From positions 1 to 64,000 of the forward strand of contig DASYRN010000224.1 of NCBI GenBank assembly GCA_036004365.1: a DNA stretch of 64,000 nt, read 5' to 3'. The notes beneath the pieces are model-generated. The model was not told the DNA's origin. It was given only the letters and a program-made list of their open reading frames with translations, and ran no database searches. Source of the DNA: DP-36 sp036004365. GTDB taxonomy: Bacteria; Desulfobacterota; Binatia; UBA9968. Shown one piece after another: positions 34,272 to 43,338 of the stretch; positions within the stretch are counted from its first letter, which is position 1, and each line of letters opens with the position of its first letter. Position numbers and translations under genes: made by a program.

Positions 34272-35603
34272 TCAACCTTTTGACTCTTTGCGCGCCCAAT
34301 CTTCGAAGGCCTTTATGGTTTTGTCTAGGTCGTTATTGGAGTGGGCGAGCGAAACAAAGGCCGCCTCAAACGGAGAGGGGGGCCAGTAGATTCCGCTATT
34401 CAACATGCCATGGAAAAAGCGGACGAACCGCTCTCTATCGCAGCGGCGTGCGTCGTCAGCATTCCGCACGCGCTCCGTGCCAAAAAAAAGTGTCATCATA
34501 GAGCCGACGCGATTCATGACCGCGTGGATTCCATACTTTCTTAAAACAGTCTCAAGCCCTTCTTGGAGTCTCTTTCCCTTTTGCTCCAGCTCACTATAAG
34601 CGCGACCTTTGGCGAGCTGTTTCAATGTTGCAAGCCCTGCAGCTACCGCGAGCGGATTACCCGAGAGTGTCCCGGCCTGGTATACGGGCCCATCGGGAGC
34701 CAGCATGTCCATGATCTCTTTTTTGCCTCCAAATCCCGCTAGCGGCAAACCGCCACCCACGACCTTCCCCAAGCATGTCAAATCCGGCTCCACCTGGTAC
34801 ACGTTCTGTGCACCACCGAGAGCAAGTCGGAACCCGGTGATGACTTCATCAAAAATCAAAACTGCTCCATATCTCCGTGTCAGCTCGCGAAGCGCTGGCA
34901 AGAAATCCGGCTCTGGCGGGATCACGCCCATATTCCCACATACCGGCTCCACGATAATGCCAGCTATAGTCTCCGGCTCCTGCTTAAACCTAGAATCAAC
35001 TGCCAGGATATCATTGAACGGCGCCACGAGAGTGTTGGCAACGAAGCCTGGTGGAATTCCCGGGCTATCGGGAAGGGAGAATGTGGCGACGCCGGAACCC
35101 GCCCGCACCAACATCCCGTCCGAGTGGCCGTGATAGCAACCATCGAACTTGAGTATCTTACTGCGGCCGGTGAAGGCGCGCGCCAAGCGCACGGCTGTCA
35201 TGGTCGCCTCTGTTCCCGAACTTACGAGCCTCAGCTTCTCGATCGATCTGACATGCCGTCTGACCAGCTCAGCGATTTCGACTTCACTTTCTGTCGGGGC
35301 TCCGAAAGTAGTACCCCCAGCCAACGCTTTTTGGATGGCGCCCGTTACTCGTGGATGACGATGGCCTAAAATGAGAGGGCCCCAGGAGCCCACAAAGTCA
35401 ATATAGCGATTGTCATCAGCGTCGAAGATATACGCTCCAGCACCGCGGACAACAAAGCGAGGAAAAACTCCGACCGATTTCCACGCACGGACCGGGCTAT
35501 TGACCCCGCCGGGAATATACCGTTGCGCCCGGCTGAAAAGCTCCCTTGATCTTGAAGTTTTCACGGACCAAAGTTCCGTAACATCGGGTCTGTAAAGAGT
35601 CAA
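34272..35603 (-). CDS. hemL: Glutamate-1-semialdehyde 2,1-aminomutase
   Basis: A 443-residue fold-type I PLP enzyme making 5-aminolevulinate in the C5 heme pathway. The PLP Lys is in CLGKVVGGG near residue 279, with DEVITGFRLA before it and GTLSGNPLA after. RYIPGGVNSPVR near the N terminus is diagnostic. A C-terminal serine-rich tail is short. The start at 35603 is slightly long; GTG at about 35564 is an alternative. It leads the minus-strand block into the atp F0 genes and is divergent from dnaA across oriC. Confidence 0.95.
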   Translation of the reverse strand: MTLYRPDVTELWSVKTSRSRELFSRAQRYIPGGVNSPVRAWKSVGVFPRFVVRGAGAYIFDADDNRYIDFVGSWGPLILGHRHPRVTGAIQKALAGGTTFGAPTESEVEIAELVRRHVRSIEKLRLVSSGTEATMTAVRLARAFTGRSKILKFDGCYHGHSDGMLVRAGSGVATFSLPDSPGIPPGFVANTLVAPFNDILAVDSRFKQEPETIAGIIVEPVCGNMGVIPPEPDFLPALRELTRRYGAVLIFDEVITGFRLALGGAQNVYQVEPDLTCLGKVVGGGLPLAGFGGKKEIMDMLAPDGPVYQAGTLSGNPLAVAAGLATLKQLAKGRAYSELEQKGKRLQEGLETVLRKYGIHAVMNRVGSMMTLFFGTERVRNADDARRCDRERFVRFFHGMLNSGIYWPPSPFEAAFVSLAHSNNDLDKTIKAFEDWARKESKG

Positions 35604-35967
35604 GGTCGCGATTCTTTCGGAAGGAAATTTTTTTCTTGCATTGGCGCATGAAAAGGATTATGAACGTTTCTTCGCGGCGATTCTTTTACGAAAAAATTTC
35701 TGTCTTCCAACTGAAAAGTTTAGCAATCTGGATACTGTATGACTTTTGTTCTACATCTTAAAAACTGTGGCGCACCCTTGTCTCTTCCCCGGATCTTTTT
35801 TTGGAACCAAGGTCATTGGTGAGCGTACCTCTGCTCATATTCGTGCGATCTTGCAAGCACCGATCTGTTATTTGCAAACTTGGACTTATCCACACCTGTG
35901 GATAAATTTGTTTGTATCTCTGAGTTTTATTCGTTAAATCAAACAGTTACGAAAAGTCGACGTCATC
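35604..35967. other. oriC: Probable replication origin region (oriC)
   Basis: A gene-free stretch of 364 bases between divergent hemL and dnaA. It is A/T-rich in its left half (TTTTACGAAAAAATTT and similar runs), a possible unwinding element, and has two perfect DnaA boxes on the right. A weaker TTATTTGCA-like box lies near 35868. Small open frames here lack coding character. Orientation changes at this point, with hemL/atp leftward and dnaA/dnaN rightward. Confidence 0.7.
35886..35905. promoter_or_regulatory. Inverted pair of perfect DnaA boxes
   Basis: TTATCCACA at 35886-35894 and TGTGGATAA at 35897-35905 face each other with two bases between. Both equal the consensus R-box. They lie 62 bases before the dnaA start and may serve origin function and dnaA autoregulation. 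Confidence 0.85.
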
Positions 35968-37290
35968 ATGGAAGAGTTGTGGGAAGAAGCTTTAGATGAA
36001 TTGCGGGAAAAATTTGGCAAGCAGAACTTCGAGACCTGGATTCGCCCTATCCGTGTTCGCGAGGCGAAGGGCGCTGAGGTTAAACTGGAAGTGCCGAATA
36101 AGTTTTTTCGCGATTGGCTCACCGAGCATTTTTTCACTTCCATTCAAGAGACTCTCAGTAGCTTGTCTCAACAGAACATAAGGCTCACAATTGTAGTGAA
36201 TCAAGAACTGCAGACGGCGGCTCTTCCCGTAGAAAAATATGATTCCCACGTGAGAGTCAAACAAAATAGAGCTCATAACCTCATACCCAAATACAGTTTC
36301 GAGAATTTTGTAGTTGGCGCGAGCAATCAATTCGCTCATGCAGCTTCTCTCGCCGTCGCCAATCAACCCGGTGAACACCATAATCCTTTGTTTATTTACG
36401 GCGGGGTCGGTCTCGGCAAGACTCACTTAGTCAATGCTATCGGTCAGAGAGCTTTAGAGAAACGGCCCTATTTAAGGGCACTCTATCTTAGCTCCGAATC
36501 GTTTATGAATGAGCTCATTGCTTCTCTGAGAAGAGACAAGATGGACGATTTCAAGAGCCGGTTTCGCAACATCGATGTGCTTATCTTGGACGACGTCCAG
36601 TTCATTGCGGGGAAAGAGAGAACGCAGGAGGAGTTCTTCCATACCTTTAATTCCCTTTATGAATCGCACGGTCAGATCGTGATCACTTCTGACAAATTTC
36701 CCAAAGAAATACCCGGCTTGGAAGACCGGCTTCGAAATCGATTCGAAGGCGGCTTGATCGCAGACATCCAACCTCCCGACATGGAGACTCGAGTAGCGAT
36801 CTTACAAAAGAAAGCCGAGATCGAAGGAGTGCTGCTACCCCATGACGTCGCCATCTTTCTCGCTTCCCAGATCGATTCCAACGTTAGAGAACTGGAAGGA
36901 TCGCTGACGCGCCTCGGCGCTTTTGCATCCTTGACTAAGACATCGATTACCGTGGAGCTGGCAAAGGAGGTTCTCCATAACACTCTGAAGGGCATGCATA
37001 GGGAGGTCACGGTTGAAAATATCCAAAAAACAATATGTGAGTACTTCAACATTAAGCCCGCCGATCTTAAAGCGAAGAGGCGGACCAAAAATATCGCCTT
37101 CCCCAGGCAAGTTGCTATGTACCTTTGCAGGAAGCATACTTCGACTTCCTTTCCAGCCATCGGGTATAAATTCGGCGGTCGGGATCACTCCACGGTCATT
37201 CATGCGTCTAAGGTGATTGAAAAGAGAATTAAGGAAGATCCCTACATGCAGGCAACTATTGAAAAGATTGAACGCACCCTTAAGAAATGA
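35968..37290 (+). CDS. dnaA: Chromosomal replication initiator DnaA
   Basis: A 440-residue DnaA. Domain I begins with LWEEALDELREKFGKQNFETWI. The AAA+ domain has Walker A GGVGLGKTH near 145-153 and Walker B VLILDDVQF. Domain IV carries the helix-turn-helix and the signature GGRDHSTVIHA near 400. It binds DnaA boxes, opens oriC and loads DnaB. The upstream ribosome binding site is weak. The 229-base gap to dnaN contains a degenerate TGTGGGGAT box near 37311 and nothing coding. Confidence 0.97.
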   Translation: MEELWEEALDELREKFGKQNFETWIRPIRVREAKGAEVKLEVPNKFFRDWLTEHFFTSIQETLSSLSQQNIRLTIVVNQELQTAALPVEKYDSHVRVKQNRAHNLIPKYSFENFVVGASNQFAHAASLAVANQPGEHHNPLFIYGGVGLGKTHLVNAIGQRALEKRPYLRALYLSSESFMNELIASLRRDKMDDFKSRFRNIDVLILDDVQFIAGKERTQEEFFHTFNSLYESHGQIVITSDKFPKEIPGLEDRLRNRFEGGLIADIQPPDMETRVAILQKKAEIEGVLLPHDVAIFLASQIDSNVRELEGSLTRLGAFASLTKTSITVELAKEVLHNTLKGMHREVTVENIQKTICEYFNIKPADLKAKRRTKNIAFPRQVAMYLCRKHTSTSFPAIGYKFGGRDHSTVIHASKVIEKRIKEDPYMQATIEKIERTLKK

Positions 37291-37519
37291 TGGGCACCAG
37301 GTTTGTGAATATCTGTGGGGATCTTGTTCATAATTCCATTTAATACGCGTTTTGGGCTCTCTCCTGTTGAAGAGACTAAGAAGGGTCTCTCGTTAATCAC
37401 AGACAAAAATCCTTTAAAGACCGAAGCTTTAGTCTCCTTTGCACAGTGTTCACAGGTTCTTTTACTACTGCTAATAACTAGATATATTTTAGTTAAGGAG
37501 AGAGGCGGAGGACAAGTTT

Positions 37520-38629
37520 ATGGAGCTTAAAACTAAACGAGTAGAATTTCTCTCAACCCTTTACTGGACACAAAGCATTGTGGAACGACGCAATACTATG
37601 CCAATCCTGAGCAATGTTCTTATCGAAGCACAAGATGGTAACGATGTTAGAATAACGGCTACCGATCTTGAAGTCGGAGTGAGAGCAACCGTCGGTGGGG
37701 AGGTATCACAAAAAGGCGAAGTGACCGTCAATGCAAAAAAGCTTTACGAAATAGTCCGGGAGGCTCCAGAAGATAGCATTCGGCTGAAAAGATTAGACAA
37801 TGATTGGGTAGAGATTAGAAGCGGCAAGTCTGTTTTCAAAATGGTGGGCATCGACGCGCGCGAATTTCCTCAATTCCCTCAGTTTGACGGGGATGGATTA
37901 AGTTCACTGCCGGCCGCGATCATAAAAGAGATGATCGAGAAAACGATCTTTTCGGTCTCCACGGATGAGACGAGATACAGTCTAAACGGCGTTTTTGTAG
38001 AGGAGAAGGAGCACGGCAAACTCCACATGGTAGCAACTGATGGACACCGTCTAGCAGTGATCGAGAGGGCGATAGGATCCGTGGGTTTGGCGAAAGGAGT
38101 TATTCTACCGAGAAAAGGGTTGGCAGAAGTCAGAAAGCTCCTAGAGGAAGCCGAAGACGGAGTTTTGGCCATAGGATTTCGAGAGAACCTTGCTCTAGTT
38201 GTCAAAGAAAGGATTGAGCTGTTTATGAGGCTCATTGATGGTGACTTTCCAGATTACGGCAAAGTCATCCCGAAAGATAATCCGTATCCGATCAAGGTGG
38301 AACAGGATCAGCTTTTGAAAGCACTAAGACGGGTCTCCATTCTTTCGAGTGAGAGATATCGTGGGGTTAAGTTGGAGGTTGGACAAGGGAAGATATCGAT
38401 ATCCACGAGCAACCCGGATTTGGGCGAAGCCGTAGAGGAAATCGAAGTTGGCCATAAAGGAAAGCAGTTAAGCGTGGGCTTTAATGCGCGCTATTTGATC
38501 GACGTCCTAGGCGTGTTAGGCGAAGGCGGAGAGGTGGAGATTAGCCTGAAAGATGAGGTGAGCCCGGGAATTATTAAGAAGGTCAATGATGAGGGTTACC
38601 TCTACGTTGTCATGCCCATGAGACTTTAG
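37520..38629 (+). CDS. dnaN: DNA polymerase III beta subunit (sliding clamp)
   Basis: A 369-residue clamp protein built from three similar domains. The first includes NTMPILSNVLIEA, the third ends with the conserved C-terminal YVVMPMRL. It forms the ring that tethers polymerase III. A clear GCGGAGG ribosome binding site precedes the ATG. recF and gyrB do not follow; instead a minus-strand gene ends six bases away. Confidence 0.97.
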   Translation: MELKTKRVEFLSTLYWTQSIVERRNTMPILSNVLIEAQDGNDVRITATDLEVGVRATVGGEVSQKGEVTVNAKKLYEIVREAPEDSIRLKRLDNDWVEIRSGKSVFKMVGIDAREFPQFPQFDGDGLSSLPAAIIKEMIEKTIFSVSTDETRYSLNGVFVEEKEHGKLHMVATDGHRLAVIERAIGSVGLAKGVILPRKGLAEVRKLLEEAEDGVLAIGFRENLALVVKERIELFMRLIDGDFPDYGKVIPKDNPYPIKVEQDQLLKALRRVSILSSERYRGVKLEVGQGKISISTSNPDLGEAVEEIEVGHKGKQLSVGFNARYLIDVLGVLGEGGEVEISLKDEVSPGIIKKVNDEGYLYVVMPMRL

Positions 38630-38635
38630 CAGATC

Positions 38636-39499
38636 TTAACTTCTATATTTTGCGTCCAAGATGTACTTTTCTTCAAGCCCAACAATTGAATGAAACTCGT
38701 CGAAAGAGACGAGCCGATCAAGAACGTTCTCCGTCGTCCCATGCGCGCGCAGGGTCGCATAGATTTCCTGGAGAGCTTTAGCCGAAGCATACAAAGGACC
38801 CAGGGGCCATACGATGAGCTGAAAACCCAACTCCTTCAGCTCCTCTGGGACCATCAAGGGGGTTGCCCCACGCTCGATCATATTGGCGACTAGTGGACCG
38901 GGTACGTTGCGTGAGATCTCGCGCATCTCTTCCTTGCTCACCGGCGCTTCTATAAAAACCGCGTCCGCACCCGCTTCTTTAAAAGCAAGGCCCCGCACAA
39001 TCGCTTCTTTTAAACCCAGAGCTTGGCGCGCATCTGTGCGAGCCACGATGTAGAGATCCCCTCCTTCTCTTGCGTCTATGGCTGCCTTCAACTTTTTTAA
39101 CTGTTCCTCAAGCGGGATAACTTGCTTACCTTTCATGTGGCCACAACGCTTAGGCCACACCTGATCTTCAAGGAACATCCCTGCGGTCCCCGCTCGCATA
39201 AGCTCCTTAACCGTGCGGACCACATTGATCGCGTTACCATAACCCGTGTCCGCATCCACGATCACCGGAACGGAGACGACGGAGCATATCCTCTGTGCTG
39301 CGGCTAGCATTTCGGTTTGAGTGAGGATGCCGAAATCTGGTTCACCCAACAACGTTGCCGACAGGCTGTAGCCAGTGATAAAAATCACCTCAAAACCTGC
39401 CCGTGCAGCCAACTTAGCGCTGAGGGCATCGTAAACTCCGGGCATCACTAGGACGCCTTTTTCCCTTAACAGCAGCCGAATCTGCTCTGCGTTGTGCAT
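38636..39499 (-). CDS. Isocitrate lyase/PEP mutase-family enzyme
   Basis: A 287-residue TIM-barrel enzyme. It has the Mg-binding VDADTGYGN near 82, the catalytic-loop KRCGHMKGK near 119 with the Cys of lyases rather than the Asp-rich loop of mutases, and ARTDARQALG near 155. This is the methylisocitrate lyase/oxaloacetate decarboxylase side of the superfamily. The substrate, probably a 2-hydroxy or 2-oxo dicarboxylate, cannot be settled. It lies convergent with dnaN and 113 bases from the DMT permease, probably in the same minus-strand unit. Confidence 0.88.
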   Translation of the reverse strand: MHNAEQIRLLLREKGVLVMPGVYDALSAKLAARAGFEVIFITGYSLSATLLGEPDFGILTQTEMLAAAQRICSVVSVPVIVDADTGYGNAINVVRTVKELMRAGTAGMFLEDQVWPKRCGHMKGKQVIPLEEQLKKLKAAIDAREGGDLYIVARTDARQALGLKEAIVRGLAFKEAGADAVFIEAPVSKEEMREISRNVPGPLVANMIERGATPLMVPEELKELGFQLIVWPLGPLYASAKALQEIYATLRAHGTTENVLDRLVSFDEFHSIVGLEEKYILDAKYRS

Positions 39500-39612
39500 A
39501 CCGCCTCCGTTTTACGAACGGTGAATCTCATCGGGCGCGATTCAGATTATCACTGCCATTATCAGCCTGTCCATAAGGGCAACTACCCCTATCGGTACCA
39601 AACGGCACACGA

Positions 39613-40494
39613 TCAATCCCGGGTACCCAAGATGACGCCGCCGACGATAGCTACACCGCCGATAAGCTGATAGAGCCACAGCGGCTCGTCCAGGAAGATC
39701 TTAGAGAGGATCGCGGCAAAAAGGGGCAACGTATTGTAAACCAGGCTGGCCCGACCAGGACCAAAAATCCTTATGGAGCGATTCCACAGAAGGAAAGCAA
39801 GGAAGGATGGGAAAATACCGAGGTAGAAAAAGGCAAGTAAGACCTCGCTGCGCCAAAGATCGGTCCGGGTCATGCTCAGCTCCACAAAAGCGGCGGGCAA
39901 GAGAAACAGCGCACCCATGCATGTCGTGATCGAGGTCAATCCAAGAGGGGAGATTTGCTGCATCATCCGCTTGGCCATGACCGTGTAAAATCCCCAGAGC
40001 GAGGTAGCGAAGAAAACGATGACGTCGCCAGGATTGAAGTTGAGATGCAACAAGATATCGAGAGAGCCCCGGCTGACAATCCAGCCGACTCCGAGGAACG
40101 AGAGAAGAATGCCGAGGATGCGCCGTGCGGTTAGCTCTTCGCCGATCAGGAACCATGCGATGCAGGCGGTCGTGACGGGTGTGGTGGAATTGACCAACGT
40201 AGCGTTAATCACGCTGGTATAGCGGAGCCCTATGTAAAGAACAGCATTGAATGCAAAGACGCCCGCGAGGCTCATCAAAACCAACGGCCCCAACGTTTGC
40301 CTTGGCGGCCACTCTCTACGATAGAGAAGAGCGGGGATCAGTATGAGAGCGGATATAACGAACCGGCCGGTGTTGAGCGTCCAGGGAGGAACCTGGTTGA
40401 CCAAGGCCTTGCCGACAATAAAGTTACTGCTCCAGAAAAATGGAGGAAGAAAAAGAAGCAGATAGGAGGTCAGGAGCGGTCTTGGTTTCTCCAC
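39613..40494 (-). CDS. EamA-family (DMT superfamily) permease
   Basis: A 293-residue membrane protein with ten hydrophobic helices arranged as two EamA repeats of five. The first repeat has PFFWSSNFIVGKAL and the second VFFATSLWGFYTVMAKRM. Such permeases export small metabolites or amino acids; substrate is not predictable. It sits between catabolic enzymes. A second, unrelated EamA protein is at 57984. Confidence 0.87.
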   Translation of the reverse strand: MEKPRPLLTSYLLLFLPPFFWSSNFIVGKALVNQVPPWTLNTGRFVISALILIPALLYRREWPPRQTLGPLVLMSLAGVFAFNAVLYIGLRYTSVINATLVNSTTPVTTACIAWFLIGEELTARRILGILLSFLGVGWIVSRGSLDILLHLNFNPGDVIVFFATSLWGFYTVMAKRMMQQISPLGLTSITTCMGALFLLPAAFVELSMTRTDLWRSEVLLAFFYLGIFPSFLAFLLWNRSIRIFGPGRASLVYNTLPLFAAILSKIFLDEPLWLYQLIGGVAIVGGVILGTRD

Positions 40495-40520
40495 TTCGAT
40501 TGGCGGAAAGCGTCCACTTC

Positions 40521-41228
40521 CTAAAAGGTTTCTGCAAAAGGACGAATGTCAATCTCGTGAGTCCAAGCGTTCTTCGGCTGCCTCAAGGCGTGGATGACGG
40601 TGTCGGCGATGGCATCAGGGGGTATGAATGTTTCGGCAGCGCGCTTCGGGTCGCGCGCACGAACCTTCGGAGTATCAATCTGCCCGTCGACCACCACATG
40701 CACGACGTGTATTCCCTTGGGATGGAATTCCCGTGCGAGCGACTGGCCGAGCATGCGCAGCGATGATTTGGCAATAGCCAGAGGGGCAAAACCGGCGCGG
40801 CCGCGCAAGGATGCCGTAGCACCGGTTAGGGAAATGAAACCATGGCCAGCCTTCAGCATATCTGGAATGACCGCCTGCCCCAAATGGACGGCGCCCATGA
40901 CTCCGACGTCGAAAGATTCGCGGATCGTTTCGGGATCGAGATCAAGAAAGTTGCCCCGACCAAAACCGCTGGCATTATAGGCTAAAGCGCTTACGGGCCC
41001 CAGCTCCGCTCGGATCTGATCTACGGCTTCAAGCACCCGGCTTCTCTGCGTCACGTCAACGGAAAGCGCCAGGGCTTTACCCGCGTTGGATTGAATCTCG
41101 CGTGCGACGGGCTCGCTCGATTGCAATTTCCGGGACAGAAGAGCAACGGCGTAGCCTTCTCGGCCAAACGCCCGGGCGAGAGAGGCTCCTAGACCCGGGC
41201 CGACGCCGGCTATGATCGCTGCATCCAT
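40521..41228 (-). CDS. SDR-family protein lacking the catalytic Tyr
   Basis: A 235-residue Rossmann protein. The coenzyme loop is GVGPGLGASLA near residues 8-18, and a SRK sequence suggests NADP preference. The YNASGFG stretch replaces NNAG. At the active site the usual YxxxK is LAIAK in APLAIAKSSLR, so the proton-donating Tyr is replaced by Leu while Lys is kept; the Ser partner is also shifted. Related proteins with Phe or Ala at this position are known. It may bind coenzyme without standard dehydrogenase chemistry. It is four bases from the next minus-strand gene. Confidence 0.82.
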   Translation of the reverse strand: MDAAIIAGVGPGLGASLARAFGREGYAVALLSRKLQSSEPVAREIQSNAGKALALSVDVTQRSRVLEAVDQIRAELGPVSALAYNASGFGRGNFLDLDPETIRESFDVGVMGAVHLGQAVIPDMLKAGHGFISLTGATASLRGRAGFAPLAIAKSSLRMLGQSLAREFHPKGIHVVHVVVDGQIDTPKVRARDPKRAAETFIPPDAIADTVIHALRQPKNAWTHEIDIRPFAETF

Positions 41229-41232
41229 AAGA

Positions 41233-42195
41233 TCAATCGGCGCTTACCTCAACGAAAAGATTCTCAAGCGGCATCTTCCTGCCGATCGAACCCTGCTCTA
41301 GAGAATACTGTATCAGGGTTTGGAGGTTTCTCCTGTTGGCTTCACCGAGACCGTAAGCCCACGGGTCGTTACCGAGGATTGCATCCTGCTCTTCCCAGGC
41401 GTGCCGAAACCAAGCTAGCGGCACCCTTCGCGGGTTTTCCATTCTTTGGTAGGCGATCTGCTTTGCCCTTTCGAAAGCTTGGAAGAGATTGGTCGGAACC
41501 CAGGGATAGCGCTCGACGATCTCCTCCTTCATAGCGGTGGTGTGCATGATGGGAAAAATTCCCGTTCCTTTGTAGTAGTCGATTTCGAGCTCCTTGTAAT
41601 GAGGGAAGAGGCGTCCCACCCTGGGATCTCGGTCTAGAATGGGCTTGATCACCTCCGGGTGGATGAGGGCGTCAAGCTCGCCTTCCACGACCATCGTCTC
41701 CACGCTCTTTCCTTGCGCTATCCTTTGTAGCGAAAGGTCCGAGGGTAAATCCAGCTCCACCTCTTCTTCATCTTGTGTATACCAATGGATTTTTTTATGC
41801 GGCACTTGGAACTGGTGCTCGAGGATGCCCCGAATCCAGAGATTGCTTGTGGCGGAGAAGTTGCGCAGGCCTACTTTTCTGCCGATGAGGTCTGTGGGCT
41901 TGGCGATGCCCTTGTTCCTGTTGATGAAGATGAAACCATGCCGGAAGCGACGGTGGAGAAAAACGGGTATGGCCGTGAAAGCTAAGCCGCGGTACTTTGC
42001 GGTGAGATAGTTTGACATCGAAAGCTCAGCGATGTCGAACTCGCGTCCCCGAATCATACGCCAGTGGCGAATGTCGGATGTCATATCTGTGAGCACGGTA
42101 AGCTGGATGCCGTCCGCCTGTACCAACCCCTCCGAAAGCGGGCGCACGATCTCATAATCTCCGCAAGCCAGAGTCAGTTGAACTTTCGCAGCCAT
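41233..42195 (-). CDS. 4,5-dihydroxyphthalate decarboxylase-like / NMT1-type binding protein
   Basis: A 320-residue protein of the periplasmic-binding-protein fold, starting at the ATG at 42195. Segments LACGDYEIVRPL, RHWRMIRGREFDIAELSMS and GRKVGLRNFSATSNLWIRG match the Pht5-like group. No signal peptide is present, so it is probably cytosolic. It could be an aromatic decarboxylase or an adapted ligand-binding protein. A longer reading to 42525 would run into the divergent binding-protein gene and has no family support. Four bases separate it from the SDR gene, suggesting one transcript. Confidence 0.8.
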   Translation of the reverse strand: MAAKVQLTLACGDYEIVRPLSEGLVQADGIQLTVLTDMTSDIRHWRMIRGREFDIAELSMSNYLTAKYRGLAFTAIPVFLHRRFRHGFIFINRNKGIAKPTDLIGRKVGLRNFSATSNLWIRGILEHQFQVPHKKIHWYTQDEEEVELDLPSDLSLQRIAQGKSVETMVVEGELDALIHPEVIKPILDRDPRVGRLFPHYKELEIDYYKGTGIFPIMHTTAMKEEIVERYPWVPTNLFQAFERAKQIAYQRMENPRRVPLAWFRHAWEEQDAILGNDPWAYGLGEANRRNLQTLIQYSLEQGSIGRKMPLENLFVEVSAD

Positions 42196-42315
42196 GGAGG
42201 CTTTTCTAGCACGCTTCGGTGAGATTTTCCAAAGGGGCCGCGCTGTACGATTGATTGACACCCCCCGACCCCGTCTGCTAGGTTCCTCCGCGACTCTATC
42301 GATCAAGGAGAAAAG

Positions 42316-43299
42316 ATGAAGCTGCGAGCGTTTTTTGCAGCAACCCCGCTTGCTTTTTTGTTGCTCATCCAGAGTGCGCCGGCGCAGATGAAAGTCAGGA
42401 TAAACTGGACGGCTGTTACAGGTGCCCAGAGCGGAGTCTATGTCGCGCATGAGGAGGGGTTCTTCCAAAAAAATGGCTTGGATGTGGAGCTGATCCATAT
42501 TCCGTCGAGTTCCAGGGGTATCCAAGCCATTTTAGCTGGCGAGATAGCCTTTTCCTATATGGACGGGCTGAACGCTGCGCAGGCGAATCTCAAGGGTGCG
42601 GGAGTAGTCCTGGTCGCCGGCGCGACCAACCGCTTTGTCTTTTCTTTGATGGCGAAGCCGGAGATCAAGAGGGTGGTCGATCTGAAAGGAAAAAAGATTG
42701 GCATCACCCGTATCGGCTCATCGACGCATACAACGGCGGTCTGGACTTTGACCCAAGCGGGTCTTAAACCGAACGACTATCAGATCCTACCGCTCCTCGA
42801 GGTGCCCAATATCTTGACCGCGCTGATGGCCGGTCAGATTGACGCCGGGGTGGTCTCACCGCCAACGAACAGCCGGGCGCGTAAGGCGGGGCTCAACGAG
42901 CTCGCCAACTTGGCGAAGGAGGGGCCCGAGTATGTCTCCGTCGCAGTCGGCACAAGTCGATCTTACATCCGGGCAAATGAGGACATCGTGCGCCGCGTCG
43001 TTCGTTCGTATGCTGAGGCGGTCCATCTGTTTAAAACCAATAAGCAGGCCGCTATCAGGGTGCTGCAGAAATATACCAAGGTGAAAGAGCAGGACATCTT
43101 GGAAGATGCCTACACCCAGTTCCACGAGTATCTGGAAAGCATCCCCTACGTGAGCCGCAAGGGGATGGAGACCATTTTGACAGAAGTCACGGCTGCAGAT
43201 CCTCAGGCGAAGCCGATGAAACCCGAGGACATCATAGAAATGCGCTTCATGAACGAGCTGGAAAAAGAAGGTTTCTTCAAGAAGCTATGGGGAAAGTAG
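42316..43299 (+). CDS. ABC transporter substrate-binding protein (NMT1/THI5/SsuA type)
   Basis: A 327-residue secreted protein with a signal peptide ending SAPAQ near residue 24. The binding-protein domain follows, with GVYVAHEEGFFQKNGLDVEL, cited as VAHEEGFFQKNGL, and a late VLQKYTKVKEQ segment. It binds a small nitrogen- or sulfur-containing or aromatic compound in the periplasm. No permease or ATPase gene is adjacent, so it is an orphan receptor. It resembles the protein at 61517. The 120-base divergent space to 42195 presumably holds both promoters. Confidence 0.9.
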   Translation: MKLRAFFAATPLAFLLLIQSAPAQMKVRINWTAVTGAQSGVYVAHEEGFFQKNGLDVELIHIPSSSRGIQAILAGEIAFSYMDGLNAAQANLKGAGVVLVAGATNRFVFSLMAKPEIKRVVDLKGKKIGITRIGSSTHTTAVWTLTQAGLKPNDYQILPLLEVPNILTALMAGQIDAGVVSPPTNSRARKAGLNELANLAKEGPEYVSVAVGTSRSYIRANEDIVRRVVRSYAEAVHLFKTNKQAAIRVLQKYTKVKEQDILEDAYTQFHEYLESIPYVSRKGMETILTEVTAADPQAKPMKPEDIIEMRFMNELEKEGFFKKLWGK

Positions 43300-43338
43300 A
43301 GACCTGAAAATCAAATTTTTCGCCTGCTTCTGGTCCGG

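Noticed and set aside
35746..35937. 63-codon open frame in the origin region
   Set aside because: It covers the DnaA boxes, has no ribosome binding site and no recognisable protein features.
42196..42525. 110-residue N-terminal extension of the 4,5-dihydroxyphthalate decarboxylase-like gene
   Set aside because: It overlaps the divergent binding-protein gene from 42316 and its signal peptide; the extension is Arg-rich and not family-like.
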